From positions 2,865,501 through 2,929,500 of the forward strand of contig NZ_UGOX01000001.1 of assembly GCF_900461555.1 (NCBI RefSeq): DNA of 64,000 nucleotides, written 5' to 3'. A program made the position numbers and the translations under genes. This document shows, one piece after another, positions 17,510-27,337 of the stretch. Source of the DNA: Legionella quinlivanii (GTDB lineage Bacteria > Pseudomonadota > Gammaproteobacteria > Legionellales > Legionellaceae). The first letter of the stretch is position 1, and the number at the start of each line of letters is the position of its first letter. The notes under the pieces were generated by a model that saw nothing but the letters and a program-made list of their open reading frames with translations, ran no database searches and was not told the origin of the DNA.

Positions 17510-17645
17510 TAAATTAACTCCGTACCGCCTTTTATCATTGGTAATCTTTCAATCTTGGACGGGCGATTTTAACCAAAACTGTAATAACCTACAAGTAAAA
17601 TAAGTAAAAACTTGAACAGAATCTTAAAAAAAGATTATTTAAGCG

Positions 17646-17963
17646 TTACTTATCCATTAATAATTGTTCGACAATTTTATTCTTTAATAAATGCTTGTCA
17701 ACAATTTCATCAATATCTTCAAGCGTGGAGTAAGTATACCATACGCCTTCGGGATAAATTACAACACAGGGGCCTTGGTTGCAACGGCCCAAACACCCTG
17801 ATTTACTAACACGTATTTTACCAGGACCATGCGCCCCAAGTTCAAGCAAACGCTCTTTCAGATGCTCAAAATACTCGATGCCGCCACTATTGGCACAGCA
17901 AACTTTGCCAGCTGCTTTTTGGTTGGTGCATATAAACACATGCCGGATATAATGACTCAACAA
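17646..17963 (-). CDS. Thioredoxin-like [2Fe-2S] ferredoxin
   Basis: 105 residues. Cysteines in CTNQKAAGKVCC and SGCLGRCNQGPCVVIYP are the cluster ligands of the thioredoxin-like 2Fe-2S ferredoxin family (as in NuoE C-termini and stand-alone bacterial forms). The start is a TTG immediately after the ihfA stop, supported by AAGGA seven bases upstream, so it is coupled to ihfA. The redox partner cannot be told from the sequence. Confidence 0.85.
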   Translation of the reverse strand: MLSHYIRHVFICTNQKAAGKVCCANSGGIEYFEHLKERLLELGAHGPGKIRVSKSGCLGRCNQGPCVVIYPEGVWYTYSTLEDIDEIVDKHLLKNKIVEQLLMDK

Positions 17964-18257
17964 CTATTTTCCTTTCTGCTCAATTTTAGTTTTCAATTTT
18001 AACCCCGCTTTAAAGGTTACCACCCTTCGCGCAACCACTGGGATCTCTTCTCCAGTTTTGGGGTTTCTACCAGGTCTTTGCGGCTTATCTCTCAGATTAA
18101 AATTGCCAAAGCCTGATAATTTAACATCTTTTCCATTTTCCAAAGCATTCCGAATGGCCTCAAAAAATTCCTCTACCATTGCTTTTGCGTCTGGTTTGGA
18201 CAAATCCAATTCACTAAACAAGGTTTCTGCAATCATTGCTTTACTTAGTGCATTCAC
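17964..18257 (-). CDS. ihfA: Integration host factor subunit alpha
   Basis: 97 residues of the HU/IHF fold, with [25 protein letters not shown] in the DNA-intercalating arm and the Pro that kinks DNA. A GTG start is used, with GAGGG about ten bases before it overlapping the pheT end. It bends DNA at specific sites and works with IhfB. Placement after pheST is the conserved gammaproteobacterial order. Confidence 0.95.
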   Translation of the reverse strand: MNALSKAMIAETLFSELDLSKPDAKAMVEEFFEAIRNALENGKDVKLSGFGNFNLRDKPQRPGRNPKTGEEIPVVARRVVTFKAGLKLKTKIEQKGK

Positions 18258-18261
18258 GATT

Positions 18262-20637
18262 TTAATCCCTCAACGTAATTGAAAAATCATCCTCAAGTGT
18301 TCTGAGTATAGCATCAATTACCTGGTTTATCTCGTTATCAATCAAGGTTTTATTGTCGTCCTGCAGGACCAGCGCAATAGCAGCGCTCTTCTTGCCTTGT
18401 GGAATATTCTCTCCGCGGTAGATATCAAACACATGAAAAGACTTCAACCAGTTATTGGGAATTACCGATTTAACGGCTTTTTCAATTTCCCCCATCTGGA
18501 TGTTATCATCCATCAGAATGGACAGATCGCGGCGAATCTGTGGAAACCGGGAAATTTGCGTATAGCGTATGACCGAGCTGGCCATCAGCTCACTCAAACG
18601 CAACTCAAACAGTAATACTTCTTCCTGAATATCCAGGGCATCGGCAATACGGGGATGAAGACTGCCGCACCATCCCGCCGCTTTGCCATTGATTAGTATT
18701 TTCGCTGTTTTTCCAGGATGCAAAGCAGAATGCTCGGCTAACACAAACTCTACGTCTGCAATTTGCAGCAGTGCAAACAATCCTTGAAGGTCACCCTTGA
18801 TATCATAAAAATCAAACGTACGTGCAGGTTCACACCAATTCATACCGCCGCTTTCTCCGGCAATTAAACCGGCAAGGCAAGGATGTTCTTTTACCTGGTT
18901 ATTCTCAACTTCAAACACCACACCAGCCTCAAAAAACTTAATCGATGTTTGCTGTCGATGCATGTTGTAAATCATGGAAGCTAAAAGTCCAGGCCACATT
19001 CCGGTACGCATTTGCGACAGCTCGGAGGAAATAGGATTCAATAAGCTCAATGCCTTTGTATGCGGGTATAGAGCCTGCTGCAATTCTGGATCGACAAAAC
19101 TATAGCTAATTGCCTCATGATATCCACGGTCGGCGAAATAATGCGCTGCACGCTTGGAGATTGACTCGACAGGGGCAATGCTGCCAGGCTGAACCGTCGT
19201 AATCATTTTTTGCCCTGGAATCCGGTCATATCCTCGAATACGAATGACTTCCTCGATTAAATCCACCTCAAGCTGGATATCAAAACGATAAGCGGGCGGC
19301 GTAACTTTCCAACAGGATGACTCTTTGCTGATAGTCATTCCCAGACTCTGCAGGAGTGCCAATATCTCAGCCTCTTCCACAACCACGCCTGTTAATTGCT
19401 CTACCCTGGATGGATTAAAGCGGATGCAAGGAAGTTGGGGCATTAAGTCGTTTTCAACCACTTCAGTGACAGGCCCCGCCTGTCCCCCGCAAATTTCCAA
19501 TAGCAGGCTGGTGGCTCTCTCGATAGCCTTTAATTGCAGTTGTGGATCGACGCCTCGCTCAAAACGTTGCGAGGAATCGGTGAAGAGACCAAACTTTCTC
19601 GCGACCCCCGCGATGTGTATAGGAGCAAAATAAGCACTTTCCAGGAAAACAGAAGTGGTTTCATCACACACAGCTGTTTCTTCCCCACCCATTACACCAG
19701 CAATTGCCAGCACTTTACTCTGATCAGCAATCACCAGAATATTATCGGACAAGGTAGCATCCTGGCCATCCAGCAAGCGCAATGACTCATTGTTTCGAGC
19801 AAAACGTACTTCAACGTGGCCGTCAAGCTTTTGCAAATCAAAAGCATGCATGGGCTGTCCCAGCTCAATCATTACATAATTTGTTATATCGACCACCGGA
19901 TGAATACTGCGTATACCTGCACGGCGTAACCGCTCGCGCATCCACAGAGGAGTCACCGCATGGGAGTTCACTCCCTGAACCACTCGTCCACAATAATGCG
20001 GGCAAGCCTCGGGGTTTCTGAGCTGAATTAAACGCTGCTCATCAATGACAGGCCGAGACGGGGTTTCAGCAACACCAGCCAGAGTGGAGCGGGTTAATGC
20101 CGAGACTTCTCTGGCGATTCCTAAAACGCTCAGGCAATCAGCACGATTAGGTGTTAAATCAATATCAAATACCTGATCGTCCAAAGATAAATAAGTACGT
20201 AAGTCTTGTCCAACAGGCGCATTTCCGTCTAATTCAATAATCCCGTCAGAACTTTCAGTCAAGCCTAACTCTGAAGCTGAGCATAGCATTCCCTGCGACA
20301 ACTCTCCTCGTAATTTGGTTTCTTTAATATGAATTCCACCAGGTAAGCGGGCGCCGATTTTTGCGAGCACAACCTTTAAGCCTTTTCTGACATTGGACGC
20401 ACCGCAGACCACATGCAGCAGCTCTTTGCCTGTGCTCACTTCACATAATGTTAACTTGTCGGCCTGAGGATGCGACTTTGTATTTACAACTTCTGCAACA
20501 ATAACCTGGTCAAAAGAGCCGGCCACGGGACTGATGGAATCGACTTCTAATCCGGCCATTGTTAATAATTCGGCCAATTCTTGTGCATTAAGGGAGGGTT
20601 TTACCCATTCACGTAACCATTCTTCACTTACTTTCAT
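18262..20637 (-). CDS. pheT: Phenylalanyl-tRNA synthetase beta subunit
   Basis: 791 residues, normal length. An N-terminal EMAP-like tRNA-binding domain (about residues 40-150), the B3/B4 editing domain (about 210-390), B5 and a C-terminal anticodon-recognising FDX-ACB domain ([13 protein letters not shown] onward) are all present. Partner of pheS in the alpha2-beta2 enzyme. AGGA lies seven bases before the ATG; it follows pheS by 49 bases. Confidence 0.97.
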   Translation of the reverse strand: MKVSEEWLREWVKPSLNAQELAELLTMAGLEVDSISPVAGSFDQVIVAEVVNTKSHPQADKLTLCEVSTGKELLHVVCGASNVRKGLKVVLAKIGARLPGGIHIKETKLRGELSQGMLCSASELGLTESSDGIIELDGNAPVGQDLRTYLSLDDQVFDIDLTPNRADCLSVLGIAREVSALTRSTLAGVAETPSRPVIDEQRLIQLRNPEACPHYCGRVVQGVNSHAVTPLWMRERLRRAGIRSIHPVVDITNYVMIELGQPMHAFDLQKLDGHVEVRFARNNESLRLLDGQDATLSDNILVIADQSKVLAIAGVMGGEETAVCDETTSVFLESAYFAPIHIAGVARKFGLFTDSSQRFERGVDPQLQLKAIERATSLLLEICGGQAGPVTEVVENDLMPQLPCIRFNPSRVEQLTGVVVEEAEILALLQSLGMTISKESSCWKVTPPAYRFDIQLEVDLIEEVIRIRGYDRIPGQKMITTVQPGSIAPVESISKRAAHYFADRGYHEAISYSFVDPELQQALYPHTKALSLLNPISSELSQMRTGMWPGLLASMIYNMHRQQTSIKFFEAGVVFEVENNQVKEHPCLAGLIAGESGGMNWCEPARTFDFYDIKGDLQGLFALLQIADVEFVLAEHSALHPGKTAKILINGKAAGWCGSLHPRIADALDIQEEVLLFELRLSELMASSVIRYTQISRFPQIRRDLSILMDDNIQMGEIEKAVKSVIPNNWLKSFHVFDIYRGENIPQGKKSAAIALVLQDDNKTLIDNEINQVIDAILRTLEDDFSITLRD

Positions 20638-20686
20638 CGTTTCCTCTTACCAGGATTTTTCAAGCCGATTGCTCAGGAGGTGCTAT

Positions 20687-21700
20687 TTAAAATTGTTTTA
20701 AAAAGCTGAGATCATTTTCAAACATCATTCTTAAATCGTCGATACCAAAGTAAAGCATCGCCAAACGATCCATTCCCATACCGAATGCCCACCCCTGATA
20801 GTTTTCTGGAGAAATATTAACGGCTTTTAGCACATTGGGATGAACCATCCCGCAGCCCAGCACTTCTAGCCAGCCGGTAAATTTGCAGGAACGGCAGCCT
20901 TTTCCTGAACATTGGGTACACTCGATATCTACCTCAGCAGAGGGTTCAGTAAAGGGAAAATAAGATGGTCTAAACCGCAATGCAAGCTCACGGCCAAAAA
21001 AGTCGGCGAAAAAATCATGGAGCAGACCGCGTAACTGAGCCAGTGTGGCTGTTTTATCAATTAGCAAGCCTTCAACCTGATGAAACATCGGCGTATGCGT
21101 CAGGTCGGAGTCGCAGCGATAGACGCGACCAGGAGCGATTAAACGCATCGGCGGCTGGCGTTCTTCCATAGTGCGAATCTGAACAGGCGACGTATGCGTA
21201 CGGAGCAAATGCCCATCTCCAAAATAAAAGGTATCATGCATTGCACGCGCGGGATGATGGCCTGGTATATTAAGGGCTTCAAAATTATAAAATTCAGTTT
21301 CTACTTCCGGACCAGTGACGATATCGAATCCCAGACGGCTAAAATAATCATTAACCCGTTGTTTGACCTGAGTAACTGGATGCAGAGATCCTGACTGGGT
21401 ATTTCTCCCAGGAAGACTAATGTCGATTCGCTCATCACGAAGCTTTTGCTGCAGGGCTATTTCTTTAAGATCAGTTAATTTAGTTTCAATTAAGCTGTTA
21501 AGCTCTCGCTTGGCAAGATTTACCAGCTGGCCTACTTTTGGTTTATCCTCAGCACTGAGATGGGCAAGACTTTTAAGAATTTCGGTCAAAAGACCTTTTT
21601 TCCCCAGATAATCAATCCGAATAGCCTCCAAGACTTGTATACTATTGGCTTCTTGTACGGCCTTGGCAGCCTTTTCCTGTAATTCGACTATGTCTTGCAT
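20687..21700 (-). CDS. pheS: Phenylalanyl-tRNA synthetase alpha subunit
   Basis: 337 residues from [15 protein letters not shown], chosen over an ATG-like start 11 codons upstream that lies inside a hairpin. The N-terminal coiled coil and class II motifs are clear ([12 protein letters not shown] as motif 1/2 area, [29 protein letters not shown] as motif 3). It activates Phe and charges tRNA-Phe. Confidence 0.97.
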   Translation of the reverse strand: MQDIVELQEKAAKAVQEANSIQVLEAIRIDYLGKKGLLTEILKSLAHLSAEDKPKVGQLVNLAKRELNSLIETKLTDLKEIALQQKLRDERIDISLPGRNTQSGSLHPVTQVKQRVNDYFSRLGFDIVTGPEVETEFYNFEALNIPGHHPARAMHDTFYFGDGHLLRTHTSPVQIRTMEERQPPMRLIAPGRVYRCDSDLTHTPMFHQVEGLLIDKTATLAQLRGLLHDFFADFFGRELALRFRPSYFPFTEPSAEVDIECTQCSGKGCRSCKFTGWLEVLGCGMVHPNVLKAVNISPENYQGWAFGMGMDRLAMLYFGIDDLRMMFENDLSFLKQF

Positions 21701-21710
21701 GATCTTGACC

Positions 21711-21739
21711 TGCATATAGAAAAGGAGGCTCAAGCCTCC
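21711..21739 (-). terminator. Hairpin with T-run between rplT and pheS (terminator or attenuator)
   Basis: On the minus strand a 6-bp stem (GGAGGC / GCCTCC, arms 21734-21739 and 21724-21729) with loop TTGA is followed by TTTTCTAT, just before pheS. It could partly end the thrS-infC-rpmI-rplT transcript or act as an attenuator for pheST, as in enterobacteria. No Phe-rich leader peptide is visible in the 110 bases upstream, so the pheM mechanism is not supported. Confidence 0.55.
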
Positions 21740-21851
21740 CTAATCATCTAACAAAATGAAGCTCTTTGATAATAGACTCCGGTCCAATGCCTGTTTGCCC
21801 TGCTGCTAATTTCTCAGAAACAGATCAGGGCGCAATGAACAAATTTATTAT

Positions 21852-22211
21852 CTATTGGGCTAAAGCGGCCTTGGCTTGTTCAGCAACAGCAGCAAAAGCC
21901 TGCTTGTCATAAACCGCCATATCAGCCAGAACTTTTCTGTCCAATTCCATAGCAGCTTTTTTCAAACCATCAATCAAACGGCTGTATGACAAACCACACT
22001 CACGAGCCTGAGCATTGATTCGAGTAATCCACAATGCACGGAATTGTCTTTTCTTTTGTCGACGGTCACGGTAAGCATATTGACCAGCTTTGATAACAGC
22101 TTGTTTGGCTACTCGATAGGTACGACTACGGGCACCATAATACCCTTTCGCTTGATCTAAAATCTTTTTGTGGCGTGCTTTGGCAGTCACTCCGCGTTTA
22201 ACTCTTGGCAT
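21852..22211 (-). CDS. rplT: 50S ribosomal protein L20
   Basis: 119 residues with [35 protein letters not shown] and [12 protein letters not shown], the standard L20 sequence. L20 is an early assembly protein that binds 23S rRNA and represses its own operon in E. coli. It follows rpmI by 15 bases. Confidence 0.98.
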   Translation of the reverse strand: MPRVKRGVTAKARHKKILDQAKGYYGARSRTYRVAKQAVIKAGQYAYRDRRQKKRQFRALWITRINAQARECGLSYSRLIDGLKKAAMELDRKVLADMAVYDKQAFAAVAEQAKAALAQ

Positions 22212-22226
22212 TATTCACTCCTCCCC

Positions 22227-22427
22227 TTAACTACCGTGAAGCATACGTTCTGCGAGACGAGCATCACACTTTTTCAGTGTACCTGCCGCAACACGCAAAT
22301 GACGTTTTTGCTTGGTGGATTTTTTGGTAAGGATATGATTTCTGTAAGCGCGTCGACGCTTGATAGAACCACCCGCTGTCTTACGGAAGCGTTTACTCGC
22401 TCCACGATGCGACTTTAACTTTGGCAT
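22227..22427 (-). CDS. rpmI: 50S ribosomal protein L35
   Basis: 66 residues, [20 protein letters not shown] onward, the normal L35 length and sequence. It lies between infC (120-base gap) and rplT in the conserved infC-rpmI-rplT order. Confidence 0.98.
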   Translation of the reverse strand: MPKLKSHRGASKRFRKTAGGSIKRRRAYRNHILTKKSTKQKRHLRVAAGTLKKCDARLAERMLHGS

Positions 22428-22547
22428 AGCATATACTCCGCATTTGTTTCGCTACTAATGTTGGCATTCAGTACTTTCAGACTGTTAAAACCCTGCAACC
22501 TGCCTTTTGACTATGGAGTTACAGAGCTTACGAGAAATATCCAGTAA

Positions 22548-23084
22548 TTAGCCTTTTTTCTTAGGCGACAAGACCATAACTAATTGGCGGCCTTCACGTT
22601 TAGCCTGTTGCTCAACCACAGCATGTTCTGCTGTATCTTGCATGAGGCGCTCCATGATTTTCATACCAATGTCCTGATGGGCCATTTCACGACCGCGAAA
22701 ACGCAGCGTAATCTTGACTTTGTCACCATGATTAAGGAACCGTATCAGGTTGCGTAGCTTGACCTGATAATCCCCGTCTTCCGTCGTAGGACGAAATTTC
22801 AACTCTTTGACCTGAATTTGCTTCTGCTTTTTCTTCGCTTCCGATAATTTTTTATTCAGTTCAAAAAGATATTTACCATAATCCATAATCTTACAGACAG
22901 GCGGCTTGGCAGATGGCGATATCTCAACCAAATCATGCCCACTATCCTCTGCTGCGCGTAGAGCTTCTCGCGTAGACACAATGCCCACCTGGTTGCCGTC
23001 AGCATCAATGAGACGTACCTCAGGTACATTGATTTGTTCATTAACTCTTGCACGATCGCTATCGCGCTTATTTGGTGCAGTAAT
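22548..23084 (-). CDS. infC: Translation initiation factor IF-3 with AUU start codon
   Basis: 178 residues. From an ATT at 23084 the frame reads I(M)[26 protein letters not shown], the conserved IF-3 N-terminus, and continues without a break into [22 protein letters not shown] and the C-terminal domain with [12 protein letters not shown] strong Shine-Dalgarno GGAGGG stands seven bases before the ATT. Starting at the first ATG/GTG (22988) would cut off 32 conserved residues. The rare AUU start is the known basis of IF-3 autoregulation: IF-3 rejects its own non-canonical start when abundant. The gene is 22 bases after thrS. Confidence 0.95.
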   Translation of the reverse strand: MTAPNKRDSDRARVNEQINVPEVRLIDADGNQVGIVSTREALRAAEDSGHDLVEISPSAKPPVCKIMDYGKYLFELNKKLSEAKKKQKQIQVKELKFRPTTEDGDYQVKLRNLIRFLNHGDKVKITLRFRGREMAHQDIGMKIMERLMQDTAEHAVVEQQAKREGRQLVMVLSPKKKG

Positions 23085-23106
23085 AGTTTAACCCTCCATC
23101 TGAGTT

Positions 23107-25020
23107 TTAAATACGACCTTTGGTCGCAATCTCTTTTTGCAACAGGTCGCAAACGCTATCAATCGTCATTACACCCAGATCCGTACCTTCACGTGTTCTC
23201 ACTGAAACGGAGCCGGTTTCCACTTCTTTGTCACCGATGACCAAAAGGAAGGGAATTTTCTGTAAAGTATGCTCGCGAATTTTAAAACCAATTTTCTCAT
23301 TTCTCAAGTCAAAATTGGCTCTGATTCCCTGTTTTTGCAAAATTTTTGTTACTTGTTCGCCAAATTGCTGCTGTTTTTCACTTACAGTAAAGATTATAGC
23401 CTGGGTTGGCGCCAGCCATAATGGCATTTTTCCAGCATAATGCTCAATGAGAATTCCCATAAATCGCTCGAACGAACCCAGAATGGCCCGATGCACCATT
23501 ACTGGAGTTTGCTTGCCGCCATCTTCGGCAATGTAACTTGCTCCCAAACGTTCAGGCATTGAAAAATCAACCTGTATAGTACCACATTGCCAGATTCGTC
23601 CCAGACAATCTGCCAGAGAACATTCAATTTTCGGGCCATAGAAAGCACCTTCGCCCGGCGCATCCTGCCATTCGATATTATGACCGGCCATCGCCTGTTT
23701 CAAAGCATTCTCTGCTTTATCCCATACTTCATCACTGCCTACCCGTTTTTCGGGTCTTAAAGCCAGGCGATATTTGATTTCACTGAAGCCGAAATCCGCA
23801 TACACGGACTGAACCAATTCGAGCATCATTGCCACTTCAGACTGAATTTGCTCTTCTGTACAGAAGATATGAGCATCATCCTGCACCATATTTCGGACAC
23901 GCATTAAACCGTGCAGCGAGCCGGAGGGTTCACAGCGGTGGCAATTACCGAATTCCGAAAGACGCAAAGGCAAATCCCGGTAGCTTTTCAAACCGTGATT
24001 GTAAATCTGCACATGACAGGGACAATTCATGGGTTTAACTGCATAAAGCCGGTTTTCCGTCTCAGTAATAAACATTTCATCTCTGAAATTCTCCCAATGG
24101 CCGGATTTCTCCCACAGGGAACGATCAACTAATTGTGGAGTTTTTACTTCCTGATAACCAAAATCAGCCAGGCGGCTGCGCATATAACGCTCTAATTCCT
24201 GGTAAATTATCCAGCCATTGGGATGCCAGAAAACCATTCCTGGTGCAATGTCCTGAAAATGAAAAAGATCAAGGGCCTTGCCCAGTTTGCGGTGATCACG
24301 TTTCTCTGCTTCTTCGATGCGATGTAAATAGGCCTCCAGCGATTTCTTATCATTCCAGGCTGTACCATATACACGCTGCAGCATTTCGTTATTGGAATCA
24401 CCTCGCCAATAAGCCCCTGCCAGCTTGGTCAGTTTAAATGCTTTCAGTTTGCCGGTGGAAGGAACATGCGGGCCTCGGCAAAGATCTTCAAAATCCCCCT
24501 GCCGATAGAGGGAAATCACTTCGCCCTGGGGAATTTCGGCAATAATTTTTGCTTTGTATTCCTCCCCCAAACTATGGAAATAATCAATAGCTTCATCACG
24601 CGGCAGTTCACGTCTTGACACAGGATAATCCGCTTTGGCCAATTCAGTCATTTTTGCTTCAATACGCTCCAGATCTTCCGGAGTAAAGGGACGCTCGAAG
24701 GCAAAATCGTAATAGAAGCCATCTTCTATTACCGGGCCAATAGTTACCTGGGCACTTGGAAATAGCTGTTTGACTGCCTGTGCTAACAAATGGGCGGTAG
24801 AATGTCGAATAACTTCCAGGCCCTCTTCCTGTTTCTCGGTGATAATGACCAGATCACTATCTTCTTTAATCAGAAAGCTGGTATCCACAAGATTTCCGTC
24901 AACGGAGCCAGCTAAGGCGGCCTTAGCCAACCCTGGGCTAATAGCATTTGCCACTTCATAGACAGTTACAGGCTGTTCAAAATGTTTTATTTGTCCATCA
25001 GGCAATTTAATGTTAGGCAT
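23107..25020 (-). CDS. thrS: Threonyl-tRNA synthetase
   Basis: 637 residues from [10 protein letters not shown], supported by AAGGA seven bases upstream; two in-frame starts further up (25038, 25068) lack this. Domains in order: TGS (1-60), editing domain with [11 protein letters not shown], class II core with motif 2 ([12 protein letters not shown]-like) and zinc ligands, and anticodon-binding C-terminus. It charges tRNA-Thr and edits Ser. First gene of the thrS-infC-rpmI-rplT-pheST-ihfA cluster. Confidence 0.97.
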   Translation of the reverse strand: MPNIKLPDGQIKHFEQPVTVYEVANAISPGLAKAALAGSVDGNLVDTSFLIKEDSDLVIITEKQEEGLEVIRHSTAHLLAQAVKQLFPSAQVTIGPVIEDGFYYDFAFERPFTPEDLERIEAKMTELAKADYPVSRRELPRDEAIDYFHSLGEEYKAKIIAEIPQGEVISLYRQGDFEDLCRGPHVPSTGKLKAFKLTKLAGAYWRGDSNNEMLQRVYGTAWNDKKSLEAYLHRIEEAEKRDHRKLGKALDLFHFQDIAPGMVFWHPNGWIIYQELERYMRSRLADFGYQEVKTPQLVDRSLWEKSGHWENFRDEMFITETENRLYAVKPMNCPCHVQIYNHGLKSYRDLPLRLSEFGNCHRCEPSGSLHGLMRVRNMVQDDAHIFCTEEQIQSEVAMMLELVQSVYADFGFSEIKYRLALRPEKRVGSDEVWDKAENALKQAMAGHNIEWQDAPGEGAFYGPKIECSLADCLGRIWQCGTIQVDFSMPERLGASYIAEDGGKQTPVMVHRAILGSFERFMGILIEHYAGKMPLWLAPTQAIIFTVSEKQQQFGEQVTKILQKQGIRANFDLRNEKIGFKIREHTLQKIPFLLVIGDKEVETGSVSVRTREGTDLGVMTIDSVCDLLQKEIATKGRI

Positions 25021-25298
25021 CTTTATTCCTTCCGTCATCAGATTGAAGCAAATTTCAGCAGTATGCACAGAGAAATAGTCTATCCTGGCATTATTAATAT
25101 ATATATTGGCAAAACCTACAGACTAACCTATTTTTGAACAGAGGTAAAGCATGAAATTGCAATCACTGCCTGCGTTAATTACCATCATTCCACATCTGCT
25201 GTAAACTGAATGCGTTTCAGGTAGTTTTTGGGAGAATTTAGCAAACTGCCAGGAGAAACATAAAACCACTATAGTGGCTATATCTGCTGCTGCTCCTC

Positions 25299-26243
25299 TT
25301 ACTTTGCCTTTTTAGTCACATACATCTTGTAATCGGCCTGAGCCAGCATGTCTTCAAGTGTCTGATGTTCTCCTGGATTGAACTGGATGATGCCCACACT
25401 GAATTCAATGACATACTCTTTAGGCTCTACCGACTTCAATGCATGATTAAAGCGTTGAATAACTCCTGATACATCTCTCTGATCCAGTTCGGAGCAAAAT
25501 ACACAAAATTCGTCGCCTCCCAAGCGGGCAACTATATCGTAATAGCGAAAATTATGCACAAGAGCGTCTGCAACAAGTTTTAATACTTTATCACCCTCTG
25601 CATGTCCAAATTGATCATTAATGTATTTAAATTTATCCAGATCAAAAAATAACAGGGTAAATATCTGATTCTCACGCTGGCATTTCTGAAACAGGTAACC
25701 CGCCAGTTTTAAAAATCCCCTGCGGTTGGTTAAGCCGGTTAATTCATCGGTTATAGAAACTTGTAATTGTTCCAGATCCCGTTCAACCATCTGAGCAAGA
25801 TCATGAATAAGATTTTGATCGACTTCAGCCTTCAATCGAGGCTTGTCATCAATCAGGCAAATAACTCCAACATTGTAGCCTTTAACTTTTAAAGGACAGC
25901 CTAAGTAAAATCTGAAGTTTGGCTCCCCGATTACAAAAGGATTATCATAAAAGCGCTCATCCCTGGTTGCATCTTCTACAACCATAATTTCATCTGAAAG
26001 AATAACATGGCCACAAAAGGAAGTTTTTCTGGCGGCTTCGGCAATATCAAATCCCTGGGTAGACTTCATCCATTGACGCTCCGCTTCTAAAAATGAAATC
26101 ACCGAAATAGGTACGTCAAACAGCTTGCATGCAATTCGGGTTATTCTATCGAAACGTTCTTCTTTCTCGGTATCGAGTATTTGTAATTTATAAAGCGTCG
26201 CCAGGCGCTCGGCCTCATTCACTGGCTTATGCGGAGGTATCAT
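25299..26243 (-). CDS. GAF-GGDEF diguanylate cyclase
   Basis: 314 residues. A GAF sensor domain (about 25-160; KTSFCGHVI, FYLGCPL) is followed by a GGDEF domain (about 163-312) with DELTGLTNRRGF, FFDLDKFKYIND and an intact GGDEF at residues 242-246. The inhibitory I-site RYYD stands exactly five residues before it, so the enzyme should make c-di-GMP and feel product inhibition. No membrane span is present; the input ligand is unknown. It is monocistronic on the minus strand, downstream of a tRNA-Val gene. Confidence 0.92.
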   Translation of the reverse strand: MIPPHKPVNEAERLATLYKLQILDTEKEERFDRITRIACKLFDVPISVISFLEAERQWMKSTQGFDIAEAARKTSFCGHVILSDEIMVVEDATRDERFYDNPFVIGEPNFRFYLGCPLKVKGYNVGVICLIDDKPRLKAEVDQNLIHDLAQMVERDLEQLQVSITDELTGLTNRRGFLKLAGYLFQKCQRENQIFTLLFFDLDKFKYINDQFGHAEGDKVLKLVADALVHNFRYYDIVARLGGDEFCVFCSELDQRDVSGVIQRFNHALKSVEPKEYVIEFSVGIIQFNPGEHQTLEDMLAQADYKMYVTKKAK

Positions 26244-26402
26244 TTATCCTATCCTTGCAAATACATTCCAATACCGATGTAACTCTATATAGGAATAGTA
26301 TATATCATAGGGCGCTCGTCTATCCCATAGATTTTATTTGCTGCTTGAACAACTCAAAAGCTAATAATATGAAAAAAGATTTAGATAACGGAAGGGGGCA
26401 AT

Positions 26403-26477
26403 TGGTAGGCACGAGTGGGATCGAACCACCGACCACCACCATGTCAAGGTGGTGCTCTACCACTGAGCTACGTGCCT
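26403..26477 (-). tRNA. tRNA-Val (anticodon GAC)
   Basis: A 75-base cloverleaf: acceptor AGGCACG pairs perfectly with CGTGCCT, D-arm GCTC/GAGC, anticodon arm CCACC-TTGACAT-GGTGG with anticodon GAC, T-arm GGTGG-TTCGATC-CCACT, discriminator A and an encoded CCA. It reads GUC and GUU Val codons. It has its own strong promoter just upstream. Confidence 0.97.
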
Positions 26478-26492
26478 AGCGCAACGTCGGGC

Positions 26493-26521
26493 ATTATATT
26501 AAAGCTTTTTTCACAAAGCAA
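26493..26521 (-). promoter_or_regulatory. Sigma-70 promoter of tRNA-Val
   Basis: On the minus strand TTGCTT (26521-26516), a 17-base spacer and a perfect TATAAT (26498-26493) are followed by the GC-rich discriminator GCCCGACG before the tRNA. GC-rich discriminators of this kind mark stable-RNA promoters under stringent control. Confidence 0.85.
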
Positions 26522-26550
26522 ATAATTTATTTAATAATTCTGATAATAAA

Positions 26551-26704
26551 AAAAGGCTTGAATGGACTGCGTTCAATTCAAGCCTTACACGGCGAGGTTA
26601 ATTGCCATGAGTTAAACCACTGCAGGCAGTTACCGGGGTAATTTGTTCCGTCTTCATACTCCCATCGCTACCAGAGCTTCTTGAAGTCGTTTCCGTTGAC
26701 TTCG
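26551..26704 (-). ncRNA. Candidate small RNA, about 154 nt, unrecognised
   Basis: A gene-free stretch is bounded on the minus strand by a near-consensus promoter and a strong terminator, the layout of a free-standing small RNA. The terminator is an 11-bp stem (AAGGCTTGAAT / ATTCAAGCCTT, 26576-26586 and 26553-26563) followed by a run of seven T. Near the 5' end, GAAGTC / GACTTC closes a hairpin whose loop contains ACGGAA; two further GGA motifs (TGGGAG, ACGGAA) follow. GGA in loops is what CsrA binds, so an RsmY/RsmZ-like role is possible, but three GGAs are few and I could not match it to a known family (it does not resemble 6S, 4.5S, tmRNA or RNase P RNA). The start is estimated from the -10 hexamer. 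Confidence 0.65.
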
Positions 26705-26710
26705 AGAGAC

Positions 26711-26738
26711 ATCTTAGCAAATAAAAAATTAATGTCAA
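26711..26738 (-). promoter_or_regulatory. Promoter of the candidate small RNA
   Basis: On the minus strand a perfect TTGACA (26738-26733), a 16-base spacer and TAAGAT (26716-26711). Directly upstream, TTAGAAATTAATA partly resembles the LetA box TNAGAAATTTCTNA that stands before rsmY and rsmZ in L. pneumophila; only the first half matches, so this is weak support. Confidence 0.75.
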
Positions 26739-26840
26739 CTATTAATTTCTAAAAGAAACTTAAAGTTTCCAATTCTCTTAATAATTGCACCTCTGTTTCC
26801 AATTTGTTACACTTCATTACCTTTCTTCTGATTATTGAAC

Positions 26841-27314
26841 ATGGAAAAAGTCGACCTAAGCAAACAGTTTTCCTACCGATTACGAGACGCAATGATTGCC
26901 GCGGGATTAAACTCTCAACGCTCAACTTCCGGTGTGTGTATTCATCAACTGGCCAGCATAACTGGCTATTCTGTGCAGATATGCAGGCGTTATCTGCGTG
27001 GTGAAGCGATTCCTGAGCCCGCCAAACTGGTAGAAATCGCGGAAAAATTAAACGTATCCCCAGGCTGGTTATTATTTGGAGACAGCATTTCGCAGCAGCC
27101 AGAGGGAGCTGAAACCCTCCTGATTCATAAGAATCTTCTGCACTATATTTTCACTCGCGCAGGAGATCTATATAATGCAAGCCGCAATAGAGGGGAGATC
27201 GCCAATTTTTTGCTGGATCTCATCAAGGACGTGAGTCAGATTAATGCAAATTCTGAACAAACCAGGAAGATTATTGATTTAGCGCTGGCATCTGCCGGGC
27301 ATTTTAACCATTAG
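26841..27314 (+). CDS. XRE-family (Cro/CI-like) transcriptional regulator
   Basis: 157 residues from an ATG at 26841 (a TTG two codons upstream is also possible). Residues about 10-85 form an HTH_XRE-like domain: YRLRDAMIAAGL, then IHQLASITGYSVQICRRYLRGEAIPEP as the helix-turn-helix, and LVEIAEKLNVSPGWLLFG, the usual closing helix of this family. The remaining 70 residues are helical with no known motif. It is followed 24 bases later by a protein of unknown function in the same direction, so the two probably work together. Its promoter faces that of the candidate small RNA. Confidence 0.82.
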   Translation: MEKVDLSKQFSYRLRDAMIAAGLNSQRSTSGVCIHQLASITGYSVQICRRYLRGEAIPEPAKLVEIAEKLNVSPGWLLFGDSISQQPEGAETLLIHKNLLHYIFTRAGDLYNASRNRGEIANFLLDLIKDVSQINANSEQTRKIIDLALASAGHFNH

Positions 27315-27337
27315 CATGGAACGTTTTAAGCAAATTC

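Noticed and set aside
21741-21851. pheM-like leader peptide
   Set aside because: No frame with clustered Phe codons exists between rplT and the hairpin.
25151-25204. 17-residue frame after AGAGG between thrS and the GGDEF gene
   Set aside because: Too short to support, hydrophobic by chance, and no regulatory pattern such as rare-codon runs is visible.
26129-26479. Plus-strand open frame across the tRNA
   Set aside because: It overlaps the GGDEF gene start and the tRNA-Val gene and matches no family.
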